The position numbers and the translations under genes were made by a program. Positions 16,601-22,858 of a stretch of DNA of 27,543 bases are shown one piece after another. Each line of letters opens with the position of its first letter. Position 1 is the first letter of the stretch. Origin of the DNA: Verrucomicrobiota bacterium (GTDB taxonomy: Bacteria; Verrucomicrobiota; Verrucomicrobiia; Opitutales; Opitutaceae); contig JAEZAD010000273.1 of assembly GCA_023430565.1 (NCBI GenBank), positions 1 to 27,543 of the forward strand, read 5' to 3'. Under the pieces are notes generated by a model, which worked only from the letters and a program-made list of their open reading frames with translations, was not told the origin of the DNA and did no database searches.

Positions 16601-18036
16601 GCCAGATAGAGTAGCGCATGATGTTGCGCGAGGCTCTCCGCGATGGCGGAAGCCGCGCCGGCCACGCCTATGCGTCCGGCGGTGACCAACGCCGTGCTGC
16701 ACGCACCGATGTTCGCCAGCGTCCGCTCGGTCGGCAGGACCGTAATGCCGGCCCGAGTCATCTCGACAGCAAGGTCGGTTTGGTAGCGGTAGTGGCAGTC
16801 CTGGCATGGAAGCGCGTGCAGCCTTGCGGCGTGATTATCCGTGTCCTGCAGGTCGGCGAGAAAACTTTCGAGCAATCCCGCGCGGCTGTTGGGAATGGGC
16901 CGGCCGGCGCGGGCGAGTTTGATCGCGGCGCCCAAAAATAGCGGCGTCTCCGTGACATCCGCAAGGATGCGGCTCTGGTCGATCTGCCGTAGCAGCGCTT
17001 CTTGATCGGGAAGGTTCGCCGCTCGCACGATTGCTTCACGCTTCGCCGCGGTGAGCGGCAACACCTCGAGGAGAGTTTCACCGACCAAGGACGGGGCGTG
17101 ACGCGTAGCCCGCGTGCTCAGCATTAAGCCGGGGAGACTGAAGCTCAGGAGGAAGTCATTAAGCAGCTCGGACGCCCGCGCCTGCTCGGCTTCCGGAGCC
17201 TCGTTCCAGCCATTGAGCAGGATCGCCAAGCGTCCCGTCGCCAACAGCAGGCTCGCGGCAGCGGCGGTCACCCCATGATTGGTCAGCTGCGCGACGACGT
17301 GGGACGCGAGGTCCCGGTTGGAAGCAATCCAGCCGCTGACTGAGAAAATCAGCGGCACCGGGCCCTCGGCTCTTGCTGCTAGCCGTTCCGCCACCTGGAT
17401 CAGGGTAATGGTTTTTCCCGCGCCGGCCCTCCCGGCTAGTAGGAGCTTGTGTCCCTGGGCAATTGCCGCCGTCACTCGCGCCAAGGTCCAGACGGCGCCC
17501 AGCCCTTCCTCCGTGGATTTCTCTCGAAAATCCAGCTCGATGATTCCCGCTTGGTTGTAGCGGTATTTCTCGCGCCACTGCGTCATCATGCGGTCGCTCG
17601 TGTCCTGGGCGGCAACAATGGCGGCGGCGAGTTCGGCACCGTGTGCCGCCTCAAGCCCTTGAAGCCGTTGGGCTAGGTCCTCCGCCCGCCGCTTCCGGGC
17701 TACTAGGTCCGCGACGGTGTAACGCTCCTTGTCATGATCGATTATCCAATGGTGATTCTTGCACGCCCACAGCCCATTGTCGGCGTTCGTGCGCTGCTCC
17801 TTGGTCAAGTCCGCATTGTAGCGGGGCCCGTGAGGCGATGCGGCCGTGATATGCGCCGCATCTCCGACGCTTACGGCTTTGCCGGCATCGAGTCCGGGGC
17901 CTTCGGTCTGGCAGCCGCAGACGGCGCACCGGAATCCGGAACGCTGCGCGATGATTTTCTTCGTGTTGGAAGTGAAATCATCTCGACTATTGGCCGCTTC
18001 GGGAGGCATCGCATTGCGTGAGCAAACGGTTTCCAT
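13615..18036 (-). CDS. HNH nuclease-NACHT NTPase-helical repeat protein; candidate NLR-like antiphage defence protein
   Basis: A 1473-residue three-part protein. Residues 30-110 form an HNH nuclease of the type seen in defence effectors such as Cap5: C37-x2-C40, G58-DAAHITAASPHGPRY with H62, then N-x2-NGLWACKNHHWIID with C92 and H95-H96. Residues 195-505 are a NACHT STAND NTPase: P-loop G202-RAGAGKT209, a Walker B-like segment LLNGWNEAP (273-281) with Asn275 replacing the usual Asp, a sensor-like LSTRATR (306-312) and the terminal FIHQQFQEWFASRW block (487-500). The last 960 residues look like alpha-helical (HEAT/ARM-like) repeats, the usual sensor region. The predicted role is sensing a phage protein, oligomerising and cleaving DNA. 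The gene stands alone. ATGs at 18036 and 18009 are both possible starts. Confidence 0.85.
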   Translation of the reverse strand: METVCSRNAMPPEAANSRDDFTSNTKKIIAQRSGFRCAVCGCQTEGPGLDAGKAVSVGDAAHITAASPHGPRYNADLTKEQRTNADNGLWACKNHHWIIDHDKERYTVADLVARKRRAEDLAQRLQGLEAAHGAELAAAIVAAQDTSDRMMTQWREKYRYNQAGIIELDFREKSTEEGLGAVWTLARVTAAIAQGHKLLLAGRAGAGKTITLIQVAERLAARAEGPVPLIFSVSGWIASNRDLASHVVAQLTNHGVTAAAASLLLATGRLAILLNGWNEAPEAEQARASELLNDFLLSFSLPGLMLSTRATRHAPSLVGETLLEVLPLTAAKREAIVRAANLPDQEALLRQIDQSRILADVTETPLFLGAAIKLARAGRPIPNSRAGLLESFLADLQDTDNHAARLHALPCQDCHYRYQTDLAVEMTRAGITVLPTERTLANIGACSTALVTAGRIGVAGAASAIAESLAQHHALLYLADGGPGYGFIHQQFQEWFASRWLLDEVCCVAARPDGREIYRLQRDYLNQPAWREAIAFVIESLVAERATDTAAVLVRWMMPVDLIRASELVNVSGPEVWAAVQEELSRALRAWHGLDGSHRDCALTAMLATGQPDFADLIWPHLEADDQAMFRMCRLHEPFRLVVLGVGAVDRLAKCPERVETMFLREISQEAADDEIAYADMRARLGPPKVRVSALTLLVEQGRFAHVLEILFAADFGDWNEDIYNEVFPYIPAALLTPHANTVRAKFDATESLPIRSGIVEYLRRVAHSQWVDLARGELNRALAELRAAPLFPLRGRETPATPAMRAISHYTNMLWRTEKDWMAAWLVEHFGENLPEPLSNWLTEFPEDALVSIATRIVAGTRADHRGSAIIDKLLASGSLRVARIFIDAYVATELAGQDPRNLPGMEEMRRQAPAMLRVFVDAILDKSDTVTDFPQLKSLVSALSPVSALDNSLGEQIEPAQRNRLRALVVRTSEAIPSDEVARYYRPTLAVLLGSLGAPEDVAVVVRWVADENARWDEHRRQVAESAAARPMRRVRHFGTSYWNWYSGALALFRCAEAEAEFLRWLEHPWLPAEGADGLVNLSLMDGSLPRLPETGPFRRTAPFPTRALDDIRPAVSLRADAIVRAIERLETLPAEDFSRRFLPEMTAALGRLHDARAIDRLLALDGPRQGWMILGAMTSLQARGMVLPGRRLAQALEPFIAEHEAVNYGPSDQWYAVEKALRLLLFTDAPAAAIERMRRLPEARMNSYHARDIFALLAQSPAPEAAALLLEYSNSVPLRGGAFSELLDALAMSPETRCHARLLELLQVPEEELPGGNRSNLYRCILHVAETDAAFRLQLTEAIRRGTVQWERSPRFGPSIGNAELLEAMLGSEDLRPIEQELQQLIEELAETHEPAGGGSYYVFPADATAIKRRLAQTLPGGGSNAEVASRLLASLRLKRVERGQPAREPLHPDISLLESGTTFWPVRLT

Positions 18037-18137
18037 CCAGCCAACGCTGGCGCACCTCGAACGGCAACCTGCAAAGCGTGGGGCGAACTTAGGCTTCCTA
18101 TGGCGGCAGACGACTCAGAAAACACCGTCGACGGTTC

Positions 18138-18166
18138 TCGACCGTGATAAGGATACGGCTTATAAT
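18138..18166 (+). promoter_or_regulatory. Candidate sigma-70 promoter on the plus strand
   Basis: TCGACC (-35, four of six consensus) and TATAAT (-10, six of six) are separated by exactly 17 bases, immediately after a 12-bp palindrome (18124-18135) that could be an operator. It points away from the HNH-NACHT gene toward the possible small frame at 18182. Confidence 0.4.
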
Positions 18167-18181
18167 ATCTTGGAGGACGGA

Positions 18182-18316
18182 GTGGAGCTGTATGATAGTC
18201 CACGACTGAGTTGCCCACCCGAGTTCGGCCGTGCCAGGCGGAGCACCGCCGTTGGGTTTAGCGCCGCCCGAACGCTTGACGTTGCGGGCGTTGGCCTGCG
18301 TCACACCCCACGGTGA
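18182..18316 (+). CDS. Possible 44-residue small protein
   Basis: A short frame begins with GTG at 18182, preceded by GGAGG at 18172-18176 with a 5-base spacing and by the candidate promoter at 18138-18166. The product (MELYDSPRLSCPPEFGRARR and on to VGLRHTPR) has no recognised domain and contains a proline/arginine-rich middle. Evidence is only the promoter plus ribosome-site arrangement. It could equally be the untranslated start of a small RNA, or nothing. Confidence 0.2.
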   Translation: MELYDSPRLSCPPEFGRARRSTAVGFSAARTLDVAGVGLRHTPR

Positions 18317-18507
18317 GTTCCAGACGGAGGGGCTAAATTTTCAAATTTCCAAAGTCATACCACGGGAAACCGTTCGAAAGGGTCTTGGTTTCGGTGAATT
18401 TTTGTTCGTCGACGTCAGCCCCAAGAAGCATGCCCCGTTGCCGATATTCCGGCGCGTGCCGTTCCCCAATTCCAGAGTCTTGACGTGCGGCTCCCAACCG
18501 CTGGGGC

Positions 18508-18990
18508 TCACTCGGCGGTGCTCTCACCTAACAAATGCTTGATACGGTGCGGCACGAACAAGAGCACGTCGTCTGTTCCTCCAGAATAGGCGGGAACGAC
18601 GATCACGCGATCCAATCCGATACCGATGTACCGGCATTTTTCTAAAACCGTGCGGGACTGGTTATCCTCAACGAGGACATCGTGCGGCCGGCCCAAGCTC
18701 GGCGGTGCACGAAGAAGCGAGGTCCAATCCTCCTGAGCCGCGATTTGCTCGCGCGTGAAGCCAAGGGCGAACCGCACCGATGCCTCAGTCGCATAGATCA
18801 GTCGTGCCGAAGTGAGGAGCCGGACCCGCCCGATTGCCCGCAACGCAGTGAGGCATTTCCGGGCTCCAGGCCGCAGGATCGCCCAGCGTTCAGAGCCAAG
18901 CCGAATCCATCCCAGCCTCGGGGTCTCTGAGGATGCGATCAGTGTCTCGTCGAGATCCACCCATACTGTCATGGAAGCAGACCGTTCCAT
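18508..18990 (-). CDS. HAD-superfamily NIF/FCP1-like phosphatase domain protein
   Basis: This 160-residue protein matches the small HAD phosphatases related to the NLI-interacting factor (FCP1/SCP) family. Visible are WVDLDETLIASSE (D-x-D-x-T nucleophile motif near residue 10), LRPGARKCLTALRAIGRVRLLTSA (motif II with its Thr/Ser), and VLVEDNQSRTVLEKCRYIGI followed by acidic residues (motif IV region). Such proteins hydrolyse phosphoester bonds on proteins or small molecules. An upstream extension of the frame exists, but an AAAGGAG ribosome site 5 bases before the ATG at 18990 fixes the start. It is last in a five-gene cluster, 31 bases after the preceding gene. Confidence 0.8.
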   Translation of the reverse strand: MERSASMTVWVDLDETLIASSETPRLGWIRLGSERWAILRPGARKCLTALRAIGRVRLLTSARLIYATEASVRFALGFTREQIAAQEDWTSLLRAPPSLGRPHDVLVEDNQSRTVLEKCRYIGIGLDRVIVVPAYSGGTDDVLLFVPHRIKHLLGESTAE

Positions 18991-19021
18991 TGGGGCTCCT
19001 TTCGCACGGGGGCGGGCTCGC

Positions 19022-19834
19022 TCACCCGACCGCGCGGGGCGCGGAAAGTAGGCGGAGATGATCCATCGCGCCCTGAGACATCGACACATTTTCCGTGACG
19101 AGCGTTGCCGCCAGGTTTCGAAGTCGTGGCAGGCGGTGCAAAGCCAGGAGGCCACGCCACGAGGGCCAATGAGCATTTTCGAATGCGCTCTGAAGCGTGG
19201 AAAGCATCAGGGAATCCGAAGCAGCGACCTCCAGAAGGCAGTGCTGAATGAGGTCTGGCAATGCGCGAGGGTCGTAACCGGCTGCCATCGCAACACTCCT
19301 CGCCAAACACTCGCTGGGTGGAGCAGGTAGCTTCGGATCGTTCTCCAGATCAGGGCGCTGCTCCGCAAACTCTTGTTCGATTCGGCCCACGAACTTCGCG
19401 AACTGCAGCAGACCAGCAGCCACGAGCATTTCGGTTTTCTCGGTGCGCGGTACAAGCAAGCCCGTCATCGACAAACGAGTGTGCGCGAATGCGCCGCCGA
19501 GTTGATGTCGGTTTCCGAACCAGGAAGCTAGCTCGAGATGCGCTTGGCTGAGCCTGAGGAGTGCCGAAAAACGGAAGACCTCATGGCTGTCTCGCGGGAA
19601 CACCTCCGGCTCAAGATGTCGTCGCAAACCGGCGACAGCCTCCAGTGGCGCACCCAGGAGAAACTCGGCAAGCGCGTTCGCCACTCGGGGCGATGCAGCG
19701 GCACGAGTGAGCGACAACGGCCCTGAGGAATGCAGCACCGCGATCGCAGCGAGCCACGCCTGCTCCTCTACGGCAGCAACGAACGTCTTTTCCCAGGGCA
19801 CCGGCGCGGCGAACTTGAAGTCACACTCGATCAT
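19022..19834 (-). CDS. Hypothetical protein (270 aa), fourth gene of the LuxR/HAD cluster
   Basis: Unrecognised. It is predicted soluble and mostly alpha-helical with many leucine- and alanine-rich helices (VANALAEFLLGAPLEAVAGLRRHL, FRFSALLRLSQAHLELASWF). An N-terminal MIECDFKFAAPVPWEKTFVAAVEEQAWLAAIAVLHSS segment could be a TPR-like or ankyrin-like helical lead-in. There is no catalytic motif, signal peptide or membrane span. Its ATG overlaps the stop of the upstream gene by one base (TGATG), so the two proteins are made together and may form a complex. Its length and helical make-up resemble its upstream neighbour, suggesting a possible ancient duplication; this is inference. Confidence 0.72.
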   Translation of the reverse strand: MIECDFKFAAPVPWEKTFVAAVEEQAWLAAIAVLHSSGPLSLTRAAASPRVANALAEFLLGAPLEAVAGLRRHLEPEVFPRDSHEVFRFSALLRLSQAHLELASWFGNRHQLGGAFAHTRLSMTGLLVPRTEKTEMLVAAGLLQFAKFVGRIEQEFAEQRPDLENDPKLPAPPSECLARSVAMAAGYDPRALPDLIQHCLLEVAASDSLMLSTLQSAFENAHWPSWRGLLALHRLPRLRNLAATLVTENVSMSQGAMDHLRLLSAPRAVG

Positions 19835-20607
19835 CAGGGTTCCTCCAGCTCCGTCGCGGCGTGCTCATCGGGGCCATCCGCGAAGATGGTCCGGTGGAGC
19901 CATTCTTCGACGGCCGCGCTCAGGTTGTGTTTCTTCCGCAGTTCCCAAATCGAGACGAGTTCGTCCCACAGCAAAAGCGCTGTGGCCGACCCGCAGCCGC
20001 GCAGGATCGGTAGCTTCGCTCCACGCAGCAGACCGATGAGGAGGGACTCCCCGATATCGTATGTCGACGACTGCGCCGCCAAGCCCATCACTCCCCAAAC
20101 CGCCTCGACCTGGTCCCGTTCGTTCATCCGGGACTGGCGATTCTGGTGGGTGATTTCCGCGGCGACGACATTCGCCCGGTCGATCAGTCCCGCGAGAAGG
20201 TCCAGCAGCACCTGTTCGCGTGCGTCACAGGCCCCCGGAAGCTGCAGGAGAAGCTCGACGTACCGGCAGACATCGACCCACCGCGCTTCTGCTTCCGATT
20301 CGCGGACCCGACAGAGAGCGGCCGCAAACAACTTTTCGGCGATGACGGTCGGAACCCGCTCTGCATCGAGTTTCAGGTAGTCATTGTCCTCACCGTCGTA
20401 GAGGAGGATCTGCAATTCAATCAGCACCTGGGACGGTGCCAGCCATGCGCCTTCGGCAATGACAAGCGCGGTCCAGGCATCCTCCGTGAGTTCTCGAGGC
20501 GTCGCGCAGTACTCAATGTCGCGCAGCTCCGCCACCGCCCACGGCCAGTCCCTCGACTCGATGGCAGCCGTAACGCGCCTCAACCGATTCCGGGTGTCCT
20601 CTTCCAT
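19834..20607 (-). CDS. Hypothetical protein (257 aa), third gene of the LuxR/HAD cluster
   Basis: Unrecognised, helical and acidic. It starts MEEDTRNRLRRVTAAIESRDWPWAVAELRDIEYC and includes WVDVCRYVELLLQLPGACDAREQVLLDLLAGLIDRANVVAAEI and LLIGLLRGAKLPILRGCGSATALLLWDELVSIWELRKKHNL. No known motif was seen. The frame extends to 20655, but a strong AGGAGGT ribosome site 5 bases before the ATG at 20607 decides the start. The stop overlaps the next gene by one base. The helical pairs are reminiscent of an alpha-solenoid scaffold. Context suggests a structural or regulatory partner of the 270-aa protein. Confidence 0.75.
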   Translation of the reverse strand: MEEDTRNRLRRVTAAIESRDWPWAVAELRDIEYCATPRELTEDAWTALVIAEGAWLAPSQVLIELQILLYDGEDNDYLKLDAERVPTVIAEKLFAAALCRVRESEAEARWVDVCRYVELLLQLPGACDAREQVLLDLLAGLIDRANVVAAEITHQNRQSRMNERDQVEAVWGVMGLAAQSSTYDIGESLLIGLLRGAKLPILRGCGSATALLLWDELVSIWELRKKHNLSAAVEEWLHRTIFADGPDEHAATELEEP

Positions 20608-20623
20608 GATGACCTCCTGGTCT

Positions 20624-20902
20624 TCAGTCGTTGTCGAATTCTGAACGAACGTCATCCCTCCGGCCTTGGCGGGCCCGCAGGTCGGCCCAGTATCGTGCCT
20701 CGCGCCGCTCTTCCCTGCGACGGGTGACCAACCAGCAGTCGAGCGCCAAACCCATCATCGCGAGACCCACGCCGATCGCGGTCGCCCAGAATACCAGGGA
20801 TCCGAAGGCGGAAGCGAGCGGCAGCCGGTGGATGCCCCACAAGACGAGACCGATGCGGGGTGCGGTCTGCAGCGTGACGCTATTGCGGAAGAGTTCGAAC
20901 AT
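20624..20902 (-). CDS. Small membrane protein (92 aa), second gene of the LuxR/HAD cluster
   Basis: Unrecognised. It has one clear transmembrane segment at about residues 30-58 (LASAFGSLVFWATAIGVGLAMMGLALDCWLV), preceded by a shorter hydrophobic stretch (IGLVLWGIHRLP). A basic, highly charged C-terminal tail follows (RRREERREARYWADLRARQGRRDD), which should face the cytoplasm. The ATG at 20902 is chosen because the frame upstream overlaps the strong hairpin at 20939-20972; no good ribosome site is seen. It ends 16 bases before the next gene. Confidence 0.6.
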   Translation of the reverse strand: MFELFRNSVTLQTAPRIGLVLWGIHRLPLASAFGSLVFWATAIGVGLAMMGLALDCWLVTRRREERREARYWADLRARQGRRDDVRSEFDND

Positions 20903-20938
20903 GAGAAATCCATCCGTTCGGTTTGCGCGTCGCGCCAC

Positions 20939-20972
20939 GCCCGCGACCACCCGGTAGGCGGTGGTCGCGGGC
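20939..20972 (-). terminator. Strong intercistronic hairpin (REP-like core) between the regulator and membrane protein genes
   Basis: A perfect 13-bp stem (GCCCGCGACCACC at 20939-20951, GGTGGTCGCGGGC at 20960-20972) encloses an 8-base loop CGGTAGGC. It has no T-tract, so it may attenuate transcription, protect mRNA ends or simply be an extended REP element rather than terminate. Confidence 0.4.
20946..20965 (+). repeat. REP-like palindrome, copy 4
   Basis: ACCACC, loop CGGTAGGC, GGTGGT: the core of the longer 13-bp hairpin at 20939-20972. Arms and loop match the copies at 6467, 6548, 13276 and 22567. Confidence 0.55.
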
Positions 20973-20983
20973 CCCAACGCTTC

Positions 20984-21628
20984 TCACACCGACGCGCAAT
21001 GAAGCCTGCTCGCCAGCCGGAGGGGGGACGGGGGCGGCAACTCCGACGGGTCGACGATCCCGAGCTGCACGCCGAGAAGCGGCAGCCGGTCGTGCCGTGA
21101 CACGCCCATTTTCAGCATGAGGTCGTGGCGATGGGATTCAGCAGTCGAGACGGCGATTCCGAGTTCAGCGGCGATTTCAGCATCGGTCAGCCCCCGCAGG
21201 ACGCACCGGAACACCTCCGCTTGGCGACGCGTGAGTAGTCGAAGCAGGCGTGTCCCACACGACCCAAAGGACGGCCCCAACTGAAACCGGTGCTCGTGGA
21301 TCCGGCCGAGCACCTGACTCCACGTTTCAAGGCCGTCGGAATCCGCCAGGACGGCACGCGCACCCGCCTGCCGGGCCTCTTCCGCAACGAAGTCCGATGC
21401 GCGGCTCACGAGTGCCACGACGAAGGGAGCGGCCTCGCGGAATGCCGCGCGACGCACCGCCGCGAATGCCCCGGGGTTCTGAACACAGTCGATTACCAGG
21501 ACATCGGTCCTGGCATCGACCACATCGGTGCGATCGGGAGAGCCGACCTGGACGGTTCCAAACTCACGTCCTAGGTACAGGCCGAGCGCGCCGGCAAACG
21601 CGGCGCGCGAGGATACAATCTGAATCAC
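20984..21628 (-). CDS. LuxR-type regulator with degenerate receiver domain
   Basis: A 214-residue DNA-binding regulator. Residues 130-185 are a GerE/LuxR helix-turn-helix (LLTRRQAEVFRCVLRGL, TDAEIAAELGIAVSTAESHRHDLMLKMGVS). Residues 1-118 resemble a response-regulator receiver, with Asp47 in DVLVIDCVQ at the phosphoacceptor position. However, the acidic pair after the first strand is replaced by IVSSRAAF, and the conserved Lys is replaced (VLADSD). It is therefore probably phosphorylation-independent. The GTG at 21628 has an AGGAGG ribosome site 5 bases upstream and is preferred over the ATG at 21748. As first gene of the cluster it probably controls the operon. Confidence 0.85.
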   Translation of the reverse strand: MIQIVSSRAAFAGALGLYLGREFGTVQVGSPDRTDVVDARTDVLVIDCVQNPGAFAAVRRAAFREAAPFVVALVSRASDFVAEEARQAGARAVLADSDGLETWSQVLGRIHEHRFQLGPSFGSCGTRLLRLLTRRQAEVFRCVLRGLTDAEIAAELGIAVSTAESHRHDLMLKMGVSRHDRLPLLGVQLGIVDPSELPPPSPLRLASRLHCASV

Positions 21629-21639
21629 GTCAACCTCCT

Positions 21640-21654
21640 GGGCGGTGTCCGCCC
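21640..21654 (-). promoter_or_regulatory. Leader hairpin directly upstream of the LuxR-type gene ribosome site
   Basis: GGGCGG and CCGCCC pair around a 3-base loop just ahead of the AGGAGG ribosome site (21634-21639), adjoining it. It could affect translation initiation or be a dyad operator; no test is possible by eye. Confidence 0.3.
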
Positions 21655-21752
21655 GGGTGCTCCGCGCATGGCAGCGCGAATTTCTAAAGATACGCACGCG
21701 GCCATTGCGCGGGCGACACCGCACAGACTCGTGCAGGGCACCACCCACAGGG

Positions 21753-21786
21753 GAGCGCGGCGGCGGAGGAAGTCCGCCGTGCGCTC
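21753..21786. terminator. Long imperfect hairpin between the second recombinase and the LuxR-type gene
   Basis: GAGCGC (21753-21758) pairs with GCGCTC (21781-21786), and inside this CGGCGGA pairs with TCCGCCG across a short loop, with one bulge. It has no T-tract. It may be a weak terminator for the recombinase gene on the minus strand. Confidence 0.3.
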
Positions 21787-21813
21787 ATCGCCTTCGCCAC
21801 CTCCCCCTCCCGC

Positions 21814-21849
21814 CTCCCGCATCTCGCCTCCCGCATCTCGCCTCCCGCC
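21814..21849 (+). repeat. 14-bp tandem repeat, 2.5 units
   Basis: The unit CTCCCGCATCTCGC occurs twice perfectly (21814-21827 and 21828-21841), followed by a half unit CTCCCGCC. It lies in a pyrimidine-rich non-coding gap between the recombinase stop and the LuxR-type gene. No function is evident. Confidence 0.6.
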
Positions 21850-21894
21850 TGGCTTTGCCGCCGCCAACACCGCCCACGCAGCCCTGCTGACTCG

Positions 21895-22524
21895 TCAGGC
21901 CGCGGGGGCGTCGGTCAGCTGCCGGAGCAGCGCCTCGAGAGCCTCCCCCTGTGGTGACGCGAGATAGCGCTGTGTGGTCACGATGCTCGAATGCCCGAGC
22001 GCGACCCGCGTCAGGTTAAGGTCGTGTCCGGACCGTTCGTAGACGCGCAGCGCGAAGCTTTTCCTCAACGAATGGGAGCCGAAGTGCGCGTCGGCGGAGC
22101 AGCCGGCGCGTTCGGCCGCGTCTTTGACGATCCGGTTGATCTGCCAAATGGAGAGTCCCGCGTCCTGCCCACGTGCAGGAAACAAGGGCTCGCTTGGCGG
22201 GAGAGCGCCACGCTCGCGGCGGTCGACGAGATACCGCTCGAGTGCGGCACGCGCACGAGCGGAGAGTGGTATTATTCGCGAGCGCACTTTCGCCCGATAC
22301 GCGCCGCGACCGTGTTTCAGGTGCCGCCGCTCGAGCGTCAGCCGGTGGCGCACCTGACCGGATTCGTCGATCGCATGGCGGACTTCCATCGCTCCCAATT
22401 CACGGGCGCGGAATCCGGTATCGAGCCCCACCAAGATCAGCGCCTGATCGCGGAGCGGAAGCGTGGGAAGGAGCGCCAGGAGGCGCTGTTCATCGTCGGG
22501 TGAGAAGGGATCGCGGGCGGGCAT
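21895..22524 (-). CDS. Tyrosine recombinase, catalytic core only (209 aa)
   Basis: A second site-specific recombinase, unrelated in detail to the island integrase. It holds a catalytic domain: LVGLDTGFRARELGAMEVRH (first Arg), SRIIPLSARARAALERYL, FGSHSLRKSFALRVYERSGHDLNLTRVALGHSSIVTTQRYL (His-x-x-Arg, second His, nucleophilic Tyr). It starts almost at the catalytic domain and lacks the usual N-terminal core-binding domain, so it is about 90-200 residues shorter than XerC or phage integrases. Either it is a natural minimal recombinase or its 5' half is lost. No remnant of the missing domain was seen upstream. Confidence 0.88.
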   Translation of the reverse strand: MPARDPFSPDDEQRLLALLPTLPLRDQALILVGLDTGFRARELGAMEVRHAIDESGQVRHRLTLERRHLKHGRGAYRAKVRSRIIPLSARARAALERYLVDRRERGALPPSEPLFPARGQDAGLSIWQINRIVKDAAERAGCSADAHFGSHSLRKSFALRVYERSGHDLNLTRVALGHSSIVTTQRYLASPQGEALEALLRQLTDAPAA

Positions 22525-22858
22525 CCTTCATCATGCGCCCCACGTGAACGAAACGTGAGCTGTCCCGCCACCCGGCAGGCGGTGGTTCAGCGGCGGGAGC
22601 CCGGGTTACCTGTAATACTGGATATAGCCACGCGCCCGCGCAGCCAAAGTGACTGCACGTTCGCAGGCTTATCGAAATTTGTTAGCGGTTTTTCTGCGGT
22701 CAGGTGTCGATGCACACTGCTTTCACATCCCGCCAACCGCACTCTGCTACAGCAAGGACACCCCGTATATGTTGTAAGATCCATGAAGCGACCTAATGGC
22801 CGCGCCTAATCGCTTTCGCGCCTCGCCGAGGTGGAGAACAGACACTAATCGCTCGGTA
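22525..22858. other. Intergenic region between the second recombinase and HNH-like gene
   Basis: No gene is supported. It contains a REP-like palindrome at 22567-22586 and a more AT-rich stretch around 22650-22780 that may hold divergent promoters; no confident -35/-10 pair was found. Confidence 0.45.
22567..22586 (+). repeat. REP-like palindrome, copy 5
   Basis: GCCACC, loop CGGCAGGC, GGTGGT: a 6-bp stem with one wobble pair, matching the copies at 6467, 6548, 13276 and 20946. It is intergenic, just upstream of the second recombinase gene. Confidence 0.5.

Larger units (their letters stand above)
18037..18507. other. Gene-poor region upstream of the HNH-NACHT gene
   Basis: No long gene is seen. 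It contains a perfect 12-bp palindrome ACCGTCGACGGT (18124-18135), a consensus -10 box on the plus strand, a possible 44-codon reading frame, and a small hairpin GGCGG-AGCA-CCGCC (18237-18250). The promoter of the HNH-NACHT gene should lie here on the minus strand but is not obvious. Confidence 0.45.

Noticed and set aside
18190..18316. Possible integron attC site (GTTGGGT and GGGCGTT elements with hairpins)
   Set aside because: A GTTRRRY-type core is present, but no matching RYYYAAC partner was found at suitable distance and there is no integron integrase in the window.
21668..21967. Plus-strand frame with proline/serine repeats
   Set aside because: The repeats simply translate the 14-bp tandem DNA repeat, and the end is antisense to the second recombinase.
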